Source: Brevibacterium sp. S22 (lineage in GTDB: Bacteria > Actinomycetota > Actinomycetes > Actinomycetales > Brevibacteriaceae). From it: 64,000 bases of DNA. The stretch is from assembly GCF_004745485.1 (NCBI RefSeq), contig NZ_RHFG01000013.1, positions 52,572 through 116,571 of the forward strand. Reading direction: 5' to 3'. Below are positions 1 through 10,693 of this stretch, piece after piece; position 1 is the first letter of the stretch, and each line of letters begins with the position of its first letter. Position numbers and translations under genes: made by a program. The notes under the pieces were generated by a model that was not told where the DNA came from, searched no databases, and worked only from the letters and a program-made list of their open reading frames with translations.

Positions 1-39
1 CTCGCCGGACTCGGCCAGGCCAACCTGGCGGGACTGTGA
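1..39 (+). CDS. C-terminal end of an upstream gene (partial)
   Basis: Frame 1 is open from the window edge and reads LAGLGQANLAGL before a TGA at 37-39. The TGA overlaps the GTG start of the next gene in a GTGA junction, so the two genes are probably translationally coupled. Too little is visible to name it. In related actinobacteria the gene before a YdbT-like PH protein is often a short YdbS-like PH protein, which would fit, but that is inference from context. Confidence 0.5.
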   Translation, partial: LAGLGQANLAGL

Positions 40-1904
40 CGATGAGCGAGGAACCGAACCCCGCCGAGCCGGCTCATACCTCAGCAGAGCAGACTCGCAC
101 CTCCGCAGATGCGGTGGAGAACAGGGGAGCCGTCGCCGAGGCGGCCGCCCCCGAAGTCTGGCACCGCGTCCACCCGCTCACGCCGATCCTCGAGAGCATC
201 GGCGTCCTCGTCGGCATCGTCATCGCCGCCGCATACGGTCTGCAGAACTTCATCCAATCGGCGGTCGAGGACCTCGCCACCGGCAAGTCCGTCGACCTCA
301 CGTTCGCCGGCTGGCTGCGTTCCCATCCGCTCGTGATCCTCGCGGTCGTCGGCGGAATCATCCTCATCCTCCTGCTCACCGCCTTCTTCAGCTGGTTGGC
401 CTGGAGGGTGATGGGCTACCGTGTCGACGCCGAGGCGATCTACTATCGGCGCGGACTGCTGTCGAAGAAGCTGCGCAAAGCCCGTCTGGACCGAGTGCAG
501 TCCATCGACCTGCAGCAGAAGCTGCTGCCGCGCGTGCTCGGTATGGCCGAACTCGTCTTCGACGTCGCCGGCGGCACCGATTCGAACATCTCGCTGAAGT
601 ACCTGTCGAAGAAACGCGCCGAGGAGCTGCGCGACGAACTCCTGCGCACCGTCAGGACGAAGAAGCAGCAGGGTACGAACGCACCCGAGGGTGAAACGCG
701 TGCGGTCGCGTCGGAGGACGGTTCGGTCAGCGCCGCGTCGCCGACCGAACCGGTGGGCTCCGCACCGGCGATCGGCGGCCTCGGAACCGGACCGGAGTCA
801 GGTGTCGACCGGTCCGTTCCCGAACGCGGCGACGACAGCCTCGGCGTGCGACTGACCAAACGCCTCGGCGCCATGGCCGACGGTTTCTCCTCCGAAGCCG
901 AAGGCAGCCTGGGCGATCTGCTCGCTCCGTATCACCTCTCGCCGAGGGTCGGGGACGAGGGCGAAATCATCCGGGTCCCCGTCCACCGTGTCGTCGTCGC
1001 CTCCCTGCTCAAGACCGAAACCCTCATCTCCGTCATCGTGGTGCTGGCTGTCGTCGCTACTGCCATCGTGATGTTGGCACTCGGCATCAAGGAGGCTTTC
1101 ATTCCGATCCTCGTCGGTGTCCTGCCCGGTGTCTTCGCGGCCTTCTCCGTGTTCCGGAAGAATCTCGACAATGCGAACTTCGTCGTCCGCCTCGGCGAAT
1201 CCGGGCTCGCCGTCAACCACGGACTGTTCTCCACCTCCCGCAAAGTCATTCCGCTCGATCGGATTCAGGCGGTGTGCCTGCATCAGCCGCTGCTGTGGCG
1301 GTGGGCCGGATGGTGGCAGGCCGAGTACAACATCGCCAGTGACAGCAGCGGCAATGACTCGAATCTGCTGCTGCCCGTCGGCGATGTCGACCAGGCTCTG
1401 CTCATGGTCGGCCTCGCTCTGCCCGACCCGCAGCTGCCCGAGGGGGTTGCCGCCGACACCCTCGTCCGCTCGGCGATGTACGACCGCAAGTCGACGCATC
1501 CGCAGTCGGCTGATGCCGAAGCCCTCTTCTACGGCCAACCCCGGTCCTCCAGGATCCTCGATCCACTCGTGTGGAAGCGGCGGGCCTATGCGCTGACCGG
1601 CTCGCTGCTCGTCCTGCGCCTCGGTGCACTCGACCGTCGCGTCGACTTCGTCCCGCATGTGCGCGTGCAGTCCCTGCGCTATCACCAGGGTCCGCTGATG
1701 CGCGCCCGCGGCCTCGGCACGGTGTCGGTGCACTCGACCGCCGGACCGATCGACCCGCGCGTGACCCATCAGAGCGACGAGGACGCCAAGCGGTTCTTCA
1801 TCGAACACGCTGAACGCACCCGCATCGCTCGTCAGCGCTTCGACTCCGCCGGCAAGAGCGTGCACACCAAACGGACACAGACGCTCGAGGAGGACGACGG
1901 ATGA
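36..1904 (+). CDS. PH domain-containing membrane protein (YdbT-like)
   Basis: 622-residue membrane protein with repeated bacterial PH (bPH2, formerly DUF304) modules. Two transmembrane segments lie near residues 50-72 and 96-122. A bPH2 module follows near 127-180 (YRRGLLSKKLRKARLDRVQS). A Ser/Pro/Glu-rich linker spans about 205-300. Another hydrophobic pair lies near 325-375, with further bPH2-like modules near 385-460 and 510-590. The family often occurs as a YdbS/YdbT pair; its biochemical role is not established. The GTG at 36 overlaps the upstream stop; an ATG at 42 is the alternative start. The gene overlaps the next one by 4 nt, so it is part of an operon. Confidence 0.8.
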   Translation: MTMSEEPNPAEPAHTSAEQTRTSADAVENRGAVAEAAAPEVWHRVHPLTPILESIGVLVGIVIAAAYGLQNFIQSAVEDLATGKSVDLTFAGWLRSHPLVILAVVGGIILILLLTAFFSWLAWRVMGYRVDAEAIYYRRGLLSKKLRKARLDRVQSIDLQQKLLPRVLGMAELVFDVAGGTDSNISLKYLSKKRAEELRDELLRTVRTKKQQGTNAPEGETRAVASEDGSVSAASPTEPVGSAPAIGGLGTGPESGVDRSVPERGDDSLGVRLTKRLGAMADGFSSEAEGSLGDLLAPYHLSPRVGDEGEIIRVPVHRVVVASLLKTETLISVIVVLAVVATAIVMLALGIKEAFIPILVGVLPGVFAAFSVFRKNLDNANFVVRLGESGLAVNHGLFSTSRKVIPLDRIQAVCLHQPLLWRWAGWWQAEYNIASDSSGNDSNLLLPVGDVDQALLMVGLALPDPQLPEGVAADTLVRSAMYDRKSTHPQSADAEALFYGQPRSSRILDPLVWKRRAYALTGSLLVLRLGALDRRVDFVPHVRVQSLRYHQGPLMRARGLGTVSVHSTAGPIDPRVTHQSDEDAKRFFIEHAERTRIARQRFDSAGKSVHTKRTQTLEEDDG

Positions 1905-2791
1905 GCCACGGCGACGCACCCAGGCTGGGCATCGGCATCATCGGCTGCGGCCGAGTCGGAGCGAGCATCGGTGCCGCCTGGAGGCAGGCCGGTCATGCGA
2001 TCATCGGGGTCAGCGCCACCTCGGCGGCGAGCCTCGAACGTGCCGAGGCCATGCTGCCCGGAGTGCCCGTCCTCGACCCGGACGAGATCACCGAACGCGC
2101 CGAGCTCGTGGTCCTCGCCGTCCCCGATGACGAGATCGCGCCGCTGGTCACCGGCCTGGCCGACCTCGGGCGCATCCACGCTGGGCAGATCCTCGTGCAC
2201 TGCTCCGGCCGGTACGGGACCGAGGTTCTCGAAGCCGGGACCAGCCTCGGCGCTCTGCCCATCGCTCTGCACCCGTCCCTGACCTTCACGGGAACCGAAG
2301 TCGATCTGAGCCGGCTGCGGCAGGCGACGATCGCGGTCACCGCACCCGCGCCGATCCGGCCGGTGGGGGAGGCCCTCGTCGTCGAACTCGGTGCCGAACC
2401 GATCGACATCGCCGAGGCGGACCGTCCGCTCTATCACGCGGCGATCACCCACGCATCGAATCATTCGATCACGATCCTCACCGAAGCCATGGAGCTGCTC
2501 ACCGAGGCAGGGGTCTCCGATCCGTCAGCTGTCCTCCACACCCTTGTCGACGCCAGCGTCGCCAACACGATGCAGAACGGACCCAAAGCGCTGACCGGAC
2601 CGATCAGCCGCGGAGACGTCGGGACCATCGAAGCGCACCTGGCGGCACTGAGCGAATTCAGCCTCAGCCGGTCGAACCCGGCGGTGCGCAACAGCTACAT
2701 CGCACTCGCACGATCCACGACTGCGAAGGCCCTGGCCATGGGGCGCATCACAGAGGCCCAAGCACAGCAGATACTGACCGCTCTGGACTGA
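1901..2791 (+). CDS. Rossmann-like and DUF2520 domain protein
   Basis: 296-residue protein. The N-terminus has a Rossmann nucleotide-binding fold (GIGIIGCGRVGASIG, residues 10-24) and the C-terminal half is the helical DUF2520 domain. The family resembles NAD(P)-dependent reductases and in many actinobacteria sits beside panC, which has led to suggestions of a role near pantothenate synthesis; that role is unproven. Here it is followed by lysS, with no panC or panD in between. It starts in a 4-nt ATGA overlap with the PH-domain gene. The 43-nt gap to lysS carries its own promoter-like -10 sequence. Confidence 0.8.
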   Translation: MSHGDAPRLGIGIIGCGRVGASIGAAWRQAGHAIIGVSATSAASLERAEAMLPGVPVLDPDEITERAELVVLAVPDDEIAPLVTGLADLGRIHAGQILVHCSGRYGTEVLEAGTSLGALPIALHPSLTFTGTEVDLSRLRQATIAVTAPAPIRPVGEALVVELGAEPIDIAEADRPLYHAAITHASNHSITILTEAMELLTEAGVSDPSAVLHTLVDASVANTMQNGPKALTGPISRGDVGTIEAHLAALSEFSLSRSNPAVRNSYIALARSTTAKALAMGRITEAQAQQILTALD

Positions 2792-2834
2792 CGTCGAATT
2801 CCCCCGCACGGCCCGTCCACGGTAGCCTTGAAGC

Positions 2835-4394
2835 ATGGCGAACACCGACTCGAAGACACCTGAGAACGCAGACCTTTCACCCGAACACCTCGATCCGGAA
2901 CAGATCCGGATCCGAAAGGACAAGCGCCAGCGTCTCCTCGACAACGGAACCGATGCCTACCCGGTCACGGTGTCCCGCACCCACAGCCTCGCCGAGGTCC
3001 ACGCCGCCCACGACGGACTCGAAACGGGGGAGGAGACCGACGACATCGTCGGCGTCATCGGCCGCGTCGTCTTCGTCCGCACCACTGGCAAGCTCTGCTT
3101 CGTGACGCTGCAGGCCGGTGACGGCACCCGCCTGCAGGGCATGCTCTCGCTGCGTGAGGTCGGCCAGCAGCGCCTCGACGATTTCAAGACCGACGTCGAC
3201 CTCGGTGATTTTCTGTTCCTGCACGGACGAGTCATCAAGTCCAAGCGCGGTGAGCTCTCCGTGCTCGCGGATTCCTGGGCCATGGCGTCGAAGGCAATCC
3301 GCCCACTGCCGGGTCTGCACACCGAACTGGCTGAGGACACCCGTGTCCGTCAGCGCTACCTCGACCTCATCACCCGTGAACAGGCTCGCGAGACGATGCT
3401 CACCCGCGCAAAGGTGATGTCGTCGCTGCGGAAGACCTTCGCCGACCAGGACTTCGTCGAGATCGAGACCCCGATGCTGCAGACCATGCACGGCGGAGCT
3501 TCGGCGCGCCCGTTCAAGACGCATATGAACGCCTACGACATCGACATGTACCTGCGGATCGCTCCGGAGCTGTTCCTCAAGCGGGCGATCGTCGGCGGAA
3601 TCGAGAACGTCTTCGAGATCAACCGCAATTTCCGCAACGAGGGCGCTGATTCCACGCATTCCCCGGAATTCGCGATGCTCGAGGCCTACCAGTCCTTCGG
3701 CGACTACCATTCGATCGCTGATCTGACGAAGACCCTCATCCAGAATGCCGCTCAGGAGGCGACAGGCTCGCTCGTCGTCACTCTCGACGACGGCGCCGAA
3801 TACGACTTCGGCGGAGACTGGCCGGTCGTGAGCATGTACGACTCCCTGTCCGAGGAATCAGGTGTCGAAGTGACCCCGGAGACCGGAATGGACGTCCTCG
3901 ACAAGATCGCCGCCGACAACAACGTCGACCTGGGCGGTGTCTTCCGATCGCATGGGAAGTACGTCGAAGAGCTGTGGGAGCACTTCTACCAGGACAAGCT
4001 GTGGGCTCCGACCTTCGTCACCGATTTCCCGGTCGACACCTCACCACTGGTGCGTGAGCACCGGACGAAGAAGGGCGTCGTGGAGAAGTGGGATCTCTAC
4101 GTGCGCGGCTTCGAACTGGCCACGGGCTATTCGGAGCTCGTCGACCCGATCATCCAGCGTCAGCGTTTCGAAGCTCAGGCCGCGGACGCCGCTCGCGGCG
4201 ACGATGAGGCGATGGGCCTCGATGAGGACTTCCTCATGGCGATGGAACACGGAATGCCGCCGACCGGTGGAATGGGAATGGGACTCGACCGTCTGCTCAT
4301 GGCACTGACCGGTTTGGGAATCCGCGAAACCATTCTGTTCCCATTCACCAAGCCTTTGGCTTCTTCGCAGGAGGATCCGGCTCAGGAGGGCTGA
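2835..4394 (+). CDS. lysS: lysyl-tRNA synthetase, class II
   Basis: 519-residue class II LysRS that charges tRNA-Lys in the cytoplasm. The N-terminal OB-fold anticodon-binding region (about 65-165) is followed by the class II catalytic core. Motif 2 ([13 protein letters not shown]) and motif 3 ([11 protein letters not shown] near the C-terminus) are readable. A -10-like TAGCCT at 2823-2828 ends 6 nt before the ATG and no Shine-Dalgarno sequence is visible, so the mRNA may be leaderless. A small membrane-protein gene and lsr2 follow on the same strand. Confidence 0.97.
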   Translation: MANTDSKTPENADLSPEHLDPEQIRIRKDKRQRLLDNGTDAYPVTVSRTHSLAEVHAAHDGLETGEETDDIVGVIGRVVFVRTTGKLCFVTLQAGDGTRLQGMLSLREVGQQRLDDFKTDVDLGDFLFLHGRVIKSKRGELSVLADSWAMASKAIRPLPGLHTELAEDTRVRQRYLDLITREQARETMLTRAKVMSSLRKTFADQDFVEIETPMLQTMHGGASARPFKTHMNAYDIDMYLRIAPELFLKRAIVGGIENVFEINRNFRNEGADSTHSPEFAMLEAYQSFGDYHSIADLTKTLIQNAAQEATGSLVVTLDDGAEYDFGGDWPVVSMYDSLSEESGVEVTPETGMDVLDKIAADNNVDLGGVFRSHGKYVEELWEHFYQDKLWAPTFVTDFPVDTSPLVREHRTKKGVVEKWDLYVRGFELATGYSELVDPIIQRQRFEAQAADAARGDDEAMGLDEDFLMAMEHGMPPTGGMGMGLDRLLMALTGLGIRETILFPFTKPLASSQEDPAQEG

Positions 4395-4399
4395 TTACG

Positions 4400-4645
4400 A
4401 TGATGGATATCCTCAAAGCGCTTCTCCCGTCGATCTGTGTGGGATTGCTGTTCTGGTATGTCTTCCGGAATATCGTCCGCGCGGATCGCAATGAACGCGA
4501 ACAGGTTGATAAATACTATTCAGAGATTGAAGTTAGCGAAGTCGACGATAATCCGGAAACGGATGTTAAGATGACAACGACAAAATCCTCTGATTATGAA
4601 AAGAGCAAACATGGCAAGGGAAATGCGCCTCGTTCTCACGGATGA
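4400..4645 (+). CDS. small single-pass membrane protein, unknown function
   Basis: 81-residue protein with one hydrophobic segment (residues 8-24, SICVGLLFWYVF) followed by a basic turn and an acidic, low-complexity cytoplasmic tail. It starts 5 nt after lysS behind a strong AGGAGGG ribosome binding site. Its last 35 nt overlap the start of lsr2 in another frame. The 4500-4610 stretch is clearly AT-richer than its surroundings. I do not recognise a family; a similar small protein between lysS and lsr2 is plausible in relatives. Confidence 0.6.
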   Translation: MMDILKALLPSICVGLLFWYVFRNIVRADRNEREQVDKYYSEIEVSEVDDNPETDVKMTTTKSSDYEKSKHGKGNAPRSHG

Positions 4646-4940
4646 TTTCGACGGAAGCGAAGCCGCGGAAACCGTTCGCTTCAGCCTCGACCAGGCCACG
4701 TACGAACTCGAGCTCTCAACAGAGAATGCGGAAAAACTCCGCGAGACGTTCGCCCCATTCATCGCCAAAGCACGTCGTGTAGCCAACACCGGTGGCCGTG
4801 GCCGCCGTGCCGGCTCGTCGGGTCCCAAGCGGGATACTGCGAAGATCCGCGAATGGGCGCAGAACAACGGATACCAGCTCGGTGATCGTGGACGGATCCC
4901 GCTGGAGATCGTCGAAGCTTACGAAGCAGCGGAGAAGTAA
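4611..4940 (+). CDS. lsr2: Lsr2-family nucleoid-associated protein
   Basis: 109-residue H-NS-like protein that binds AT-rich DNA in the minor groove and silences transferred genes. The N-terminal dimerisation beta-sheet (MRLVLTDDFDGSEAAETVRF) is separated by a basic linker (GGRGRRAG) from the C-terminal DNA-binding domain with the key RGR (GDRGRIP). I chose the ATG at 4611 rather than the one at 4596 because family members begin M-A-R/K and AAAAGAG lies 5 nt upstream. It overlaps the preceding small gene by 35 nt. A strong hairpin terminator follows. Confidence 0.93.
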   Translation: MAREMRLVLTDDFDGSEAAETVRFSLDQATYELELSTENAEKLRETFAPFIAKARRVANTGGRGRRAGSSGPKRDTAKIREWAQNNGYQLGDRGRIPLEIVEAYEAAEK

Positions 4941-4974
4941 GAGGCTCATTCGAAGGCCGAAATCTTCCAAACAG

Positions 4975-5014
4975 GCCTGAGGGGTCAGCGAATTGGATCG
5001 CTGACCCCTCAGGC
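4975..5014. terminator. bidirectional intrinsic terminator after lsr2
   Basis: Perfect 16-bp inverted repeat (GCCTGAGGGGTCAGCG / CGCTGACCCCTCAGGC) with an 8-nt loop, followed by TTTCTA on the plus strand. It lies between lsr2 and the convergent kinase gene. About 200 nt of otherwise featureless sequence separates it from the kinase stop codon. Confidence 0.85.
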
Positions 5015-5223
5015 TTTCTATATGCGGTCTCGGCATTTCCATTACCCGGCATCCAGTTCTGCGGCAGAACCATCAGTGGTGGGACATCACAGGGAATTGC
5101 CAGACAGAGAGCATTCGGGAAATGATGCGTGCAAATGATTCGATGATGTGAGTGACGAATCAAGGGAGCCTGAACTGTGTTCGAGGAAAGCCATCTGCCG
5201 ATTCGGCGGATAATGAAGACGGT

Positions 5224-6114
5224 TCAGACTGTCGGATTCAATTGAGCTCGTGCCGCTTCCATATGCTCGGGTTCTTCCGTCTGCAATGCGAACAGCCCCA
5301 ACTCGACGGGAGAAGTCGAATAGAGCTCGCCGCAGTGCTCGGCGAACCGCGGCCAGATACGACCACCTTCGGCCACGTATCGCGCTGTCGTGGCCCCGAA
5401 TGCCGAAGCTGAGACGCTGGCGTAGTGGAACATGAAGTCCTTTGCCGGATCGCCGATGGACGCGGTCGTCCAGTCGAGCAGACCCACAGTGACCGGCCCG
5501 TCCATCAGCTGGTGAGCCGGATAGACCTCGCCGTGAGTCACGGTTGTGAAAGTCGGCCAGAAGCTGTCGTCGTCGAGCCAAGCAGCCCATCGCTCGCGCA
5601 GGCTCGGCGCCACCTCGAACTCGGAGATGACACGATCGATGTCCTCACGCTTGCGCTGTCGAACCTCGGTGGGGGAGGACTCCGGGATCCCCGAATCGCG
5701 AACGGCGGTCGGATCGACTGTGTGCAGTTCGGCGAGGACGGAACCGAGTGAGTCCGCGTATTCGGGGGACTCGACATCGAAATGCCATCGCGGCGCTCCA
5801 TCGTCATCGATCGTCAGTCCAGGGCTTCCCGGCAGCAGCGGGTAGGCGATGAGACTCTCTGAGTGGATCTGCCAATCCGGGACTGCGATGCTCAGCAGCG
5901 GTGCGATGGCAGTCAGGAAACGGCCCTCGACGCCGGCCCGGGCGGTGACATCGGAGCGGCGAGGTATCCGAAGGACCCAGGACCGGCCGTCTGCCGCCTC
6001 GGCTATGGCGACCTGGAAATCGAGGCCGAGTTCGTTGACGACGATGGAATCGGCATCGATGTCGAGACCGTGAGACCGGGCCAACTCGCGGATGTTCGAT
6101 CGATCGGTGGACAT
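5224..6114 (-). CDS. macrolide 2'-phosphotransferase-like kinase (APH superfamily)
   Basis: 296-residue protein of the aminoglycoside/macrolide phosphotransferase fold. Visible are the N-lobe core (SWVLRIPRRSD), the hinge region, the catalytic loop THGEVYPAHQL, and the metal-binding LLDWTTASIGDPAKDF segment. The C-terminal layout is most like Mph enzymes, which use GTP to phosphorylate the 2'-OH of macrolide desosamine. Most APH enzymes have HGD; here the catalytic-loop Asp position is Glu, so activity should not be assumed. The start at 6114 is supported by an AGAAAGG ribosome binding site 8 nt upstream. It could alternatively act on another small molecule. Confidence 0.75.
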   Translation of the reverse strand: MSTDRSNIRELARSHGLDIDADSIVVNELGLDFQVAIAEAADGRSWVLRIPRRSDVTARAGVEGRFLTAIAPLLSIAVPDWQIHSESLIAYPLLPGSPGLTIDDDGAPRWHFDVESPEYADSLGSVLAELHTVDPTAVRDSGIPESSPTEVRQRKREDIDRVISEFEVAPSLRERWAAWLDDDSFWPTFTTVTHGEVYPAHQLMDGPVTVGLLDWTTASIGDPAKDFMFHYASVSASAFGATTARYVAEGGRIWPRFAEHCGELYSTSPVELGLFALQTEEPEHMEAARAQLNPTV

Positions 6115-6238
6115 GGCTGCAGCCTTTCTGAGTTCGACGATCACGGTTCTGCGTTCACGTCTCGAGTTTAGTGTTCGGTGAAGTAGTGAGGCCGTCATTG
6201 CCGGTCCAGCCGACGCCGAATCCTCGATGACAATGAAA

Positions 6239-6276
6239 TTTCGCCATGAGCCGAACCCTTTCGGCTCATGGCGAAA
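6239..6276. repeat. perfect 17-bp inverted repeat between divergent genes
   Basis: TTTCGCCATGAGCCGAA and its exact complement are separated by CCCT. It lies between the divergent starts of the kinase gene (6114) and clpC (6342), so it cannot be a 3'-end terminator for either. Possible roles are an operator, a 5'-UTR structure for clpC, or a dispersed palindromic element. The half-sites do not match the HAIR/HspR consensus. Confidence 0.8.
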
Positions 6277-6341
6277 CCTGCAATAGAACCGCGCCCAAGG
6301 TGGTTAGGCTCAGAAGAATAAGAAGACCGAGGAGGATGAAT

Positions 6342-8873
<2,532 letters not shown>

Positions 8874-8906
8874 TCGTTCATCAGATCCTCGGATGACATC
8901 GAAGAG

Positions 8907-8945
8907 TCCGGGGAGTCGGCGGGAGTCGGCTCCTCGGGCTTTTTC
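8907..8945 (+). terminator. intrinsic terminator after clpC
   Basis: A 9-bp stem including two G-T pairs (TCCGGGGAG with CTCCTCGGG) closes a 14-nt loop and is followed by CTTTTTCG. It lies 33 nt after the clpC stop and before the acetyltransferase gene. Confidence 0.6.
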
Positions 8946-8979
8946 GTGCCCGCGTCCGGTGATGGTGTTGAATGTCCGT

Positions 8980-9564
8980 ATGAGCTCACACGCAGTCGAC
9001 TTCGATCATGGACGGATCTCCGGGGACCACCACTCCAAGCATGAACTTCCCGGCGGTCTGTATCTGCGACGGGCGAGGACCGGCGATGTCAAAGGCATCG
9101 AGGCCCTGGTTGCCCCGCTGGCCGATGAGCGGATCCTGCTCGCCAAGGACACGGTGACGTACTTCGAATCACTCCAGGAGTTCTGGCTGGTCGTCGACCC
9201 GCAACCCGACGGTTCCGAGATCCTCGCCGGCTGCGGTGCCCTGCATGTCATCTGGGCGGACCTCGCCGAGGCGCGCACGGTCGCCACTTCACCGGACTAC
9301 AGGGGCAGGGGAGTCGGCAGAGCGATCATCAATCAGCTGCTCGCCGATGCCCGTGAGATCGGAGTCGACCGGGTGTTCTGCCTGACCTTCGAGACCGGAT
9401 TCTTCGGTTCCCTCGGCTTCGAGCCGATCAAGGGCATCCCGGTCTCGCCTGAGGTCTATATCGAGCTGCTGCACTCCACCGACGAAGGTGTCGCAGAATT
9501 CCTCGACTTAGCGCGGGTCAAACCGAACACCCTGGGCAACTCACGGATGATCAAATACCTCTGA
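8980..9564 (+). CDS. argA: amino-acid N-acetyltransferase (GNAT, ArgA type)
   Basis: 194-residue single-domain GNAT enzyme resembling the short actinobacterial N-acetylglutamate synthase (mycobacterial Rv2747 type), the first step of arginine synthesis. The acetyl-CoA loop reads SPDYRGRGVGRAIINQLL, and the LTFETGFFGSLGFEPI segment is characteristic of this group. There is no amino-acid-kinase domain, unlike E. coli ArgA. The ATG at 8980 gives the family N-terminus; further upstream ATGs would read into the clpC terminator region. No clear ribosome binding site is visible. Confidence 0.8.
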   Translation: MSSHAVDFDHGRISGDHHSKHELPGGLYLRRARTGDVKGIEALVAPLADERILLAKDTVTYFESLQEFWLVVDPQPDGSEILAGCGALHVIWADLAEARTVATSPDYRGRGVGRAIINQLLADAREIGVDRVFCLTFETGFFGSLGFEPIKGIPVSPEVYIELLHSTDEGVAEFLDLARVKPNTLGNSRMIKYL

Positions 9565-9598
9565 CTCTGATTTCGGCTTCATCCGCTGCCTTGAGCCT

Positions 9599-9616
9599 CC
9601 GGCGAGCTGTCGCCGG
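9599..9616. terminator. hairpin between convergent argA and mutY
   Basis: CCGGCGA and TCGCCGG close a 4-nt loop in the 60-nt gap between two convergent stop codons. No T-run follows, so the terminator role is inferred from position. Confidence 0.4.
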
Positions 9617-9625
9617 CACTGTGCC

Positions 9626-10669
9626 TCAGCGGTTCGGCAGAGCCAAACGCCCGTCGACCTGTTGAGCCAGACCGTCGGCGACGAGATCGGTGATGAGGCG
9701 AGAGATCCTGTCCTGGTCGGCACTGAGCTCACGTACTCGTGCCACCGCTGCGGAGGTCGATTCTGCCATTGAGTCGACGAGCGCGGGATCGAAGTCGGTC
9801 ACCGTGGTGGTGAAGACGTCGGTGCTGACACCGTTGTGGTCGTCTCCGGCGGCGTGTGCGGCCTTGAGAACGTCCATGATCGCGCCGCGCAGCTGTCGAT
9901 CCGTTCCCGCCCACTTCTGAGTCTTCCGCTTCGTCGCCGAGGCGGGTCTGCCCATCTGGTTCCATGTGCAGATGTCCTGCAGCGGGCAGGCAGGGCAGTC
10001 AGGATTTCGTGCCGTGCAGACGAGGGCCCCGAATTCCATCACTCCGGCGTTCCACTCCACGTGCCTGTGTTCGGGCACGAGGTCGGAAGCCCAGGCGGTC
10101 TCCTGCCGTCCAGGTGAGGCGGCGGGGCGTTCCCGGCCTGCGAAGAGGCGGATGAGGACCCTCCGCACGTTCGTGTCCAGGACGGTGGTCTTTCGGCCGA
10201 AGGCAAAGGAGGAGACCGCGGCGGCGGTGTAGGAACCGATTCCCGGCAGGCGTTCGAGTTCTGCGGTCGTCTCAGGAACCTGGTTGTCCAATTCGTCGGC
10301 GATCACGGCGGCGGCTTCCTGCAGTCGGAGAGCTCGGCGCGGGTAGCCCAGGCGGCCCCAGGCGTGGAGGACTTCGGCGGTGGGTGCGGCAGCCAGGTCG
10401 GCCGGTGTCGGCCACTCGTCCATCCAGGCGCGCCAACGTGGTTCTACTCTGGCGACCGGGGTCTGTTGAGACATGATCTCACTGACGAGGATCGCCCAGG
10501 CACTCGTGTTCGGATGCCGCCACGGCAGGTCGCGGGCTGCCTCTTCGAACCAGGCGATGATCGTGTCCTGAACTCGTCTGAGCAGCGATTCCGTCACGGC
10601 GGGAAAGTCGGTGGAAGACGCGGAAGATTTCGATTCGGGACCGACTCGGTGTGTCATTTGGATGCTCAT
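9626..10669 (-). CDS. mutY: A/G-specific adenine DNA glycosylase
   Basis: 347-residue base-excision repair enzyme that removes A opposite 8-oxoG. Helix-hairpin-helix LPGIGSYTAAAVSSFAFG and the catalytic Asp in VLDTNVRRV are present. The 4Fe-4S ligands follow C-X6-C-X2-C-X5-C (CTARNPDCPACPLQDIC). As in other actinobacterial MutY proteins the C-terminal NUDIX-like 8-oxoG recognition domain appears short or missing. The start may be 10669 or 10657; the promoter of the divergent gene overlaps it. In many actinobacteria disA lies between radA and mutY; here it does not. Confidence 0.93.
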   Translation of the reverse strand: MSIQMTHRVGPESKSSASSTDFPAVTESLLRRVQDTIIAWFEEAARDLPWRHPNTSAWAILVSEIMSQQTPVARVEPRWRAWMDEWPTPADLAAAPTAEVLHAWGRLGYPRRALRLQEAAAVIADELDNQVPETTAELERLPGIGSYTAAAVSSFAFGRKTTVLDTNVRRVLIRLFAGRERPAASPGRQETAWASDLVPEHRHVEWNAGVMEFGALVCTARNPDCPACPLQDICTWNQMGRPASATKRKTQKWAGTDRQLRGAIMDVLKAAHAAGDDHNGVSTDVFTTTVTDFDPALVDSMAESTSAAVARVRELSADQDRISRLITDLVADGLAQQVDGRLALPNR

Positions 10670-10686
10670 TCGCAATTGCCTAGGCT
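10658..10686 (+). promoter_or_regulatory. promoter of the acidic membrane protein gene
   Basis: TTGGAT (10658-10663) and TAGGCT (10681-10686) are separated by exactly 17 nt, and the downstream ATG begins 8 nt after the -10 ends. The predicted start of transcription coincides with the ATG, so the mRNA should be leaderless. The -35 overlaps the 5' end of divergent mutY. Confidence 0.65.
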
Positions 10687-10693
10687 CAAAAAG

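Noticed and set aside
10364..10693. N-terminal extension of the acidic membrane protein by 110 codons
   Set aside because: It would run antisense through mutY and past a good promoter; the ATG at 10694 gives a sensible membrane-anchor start.
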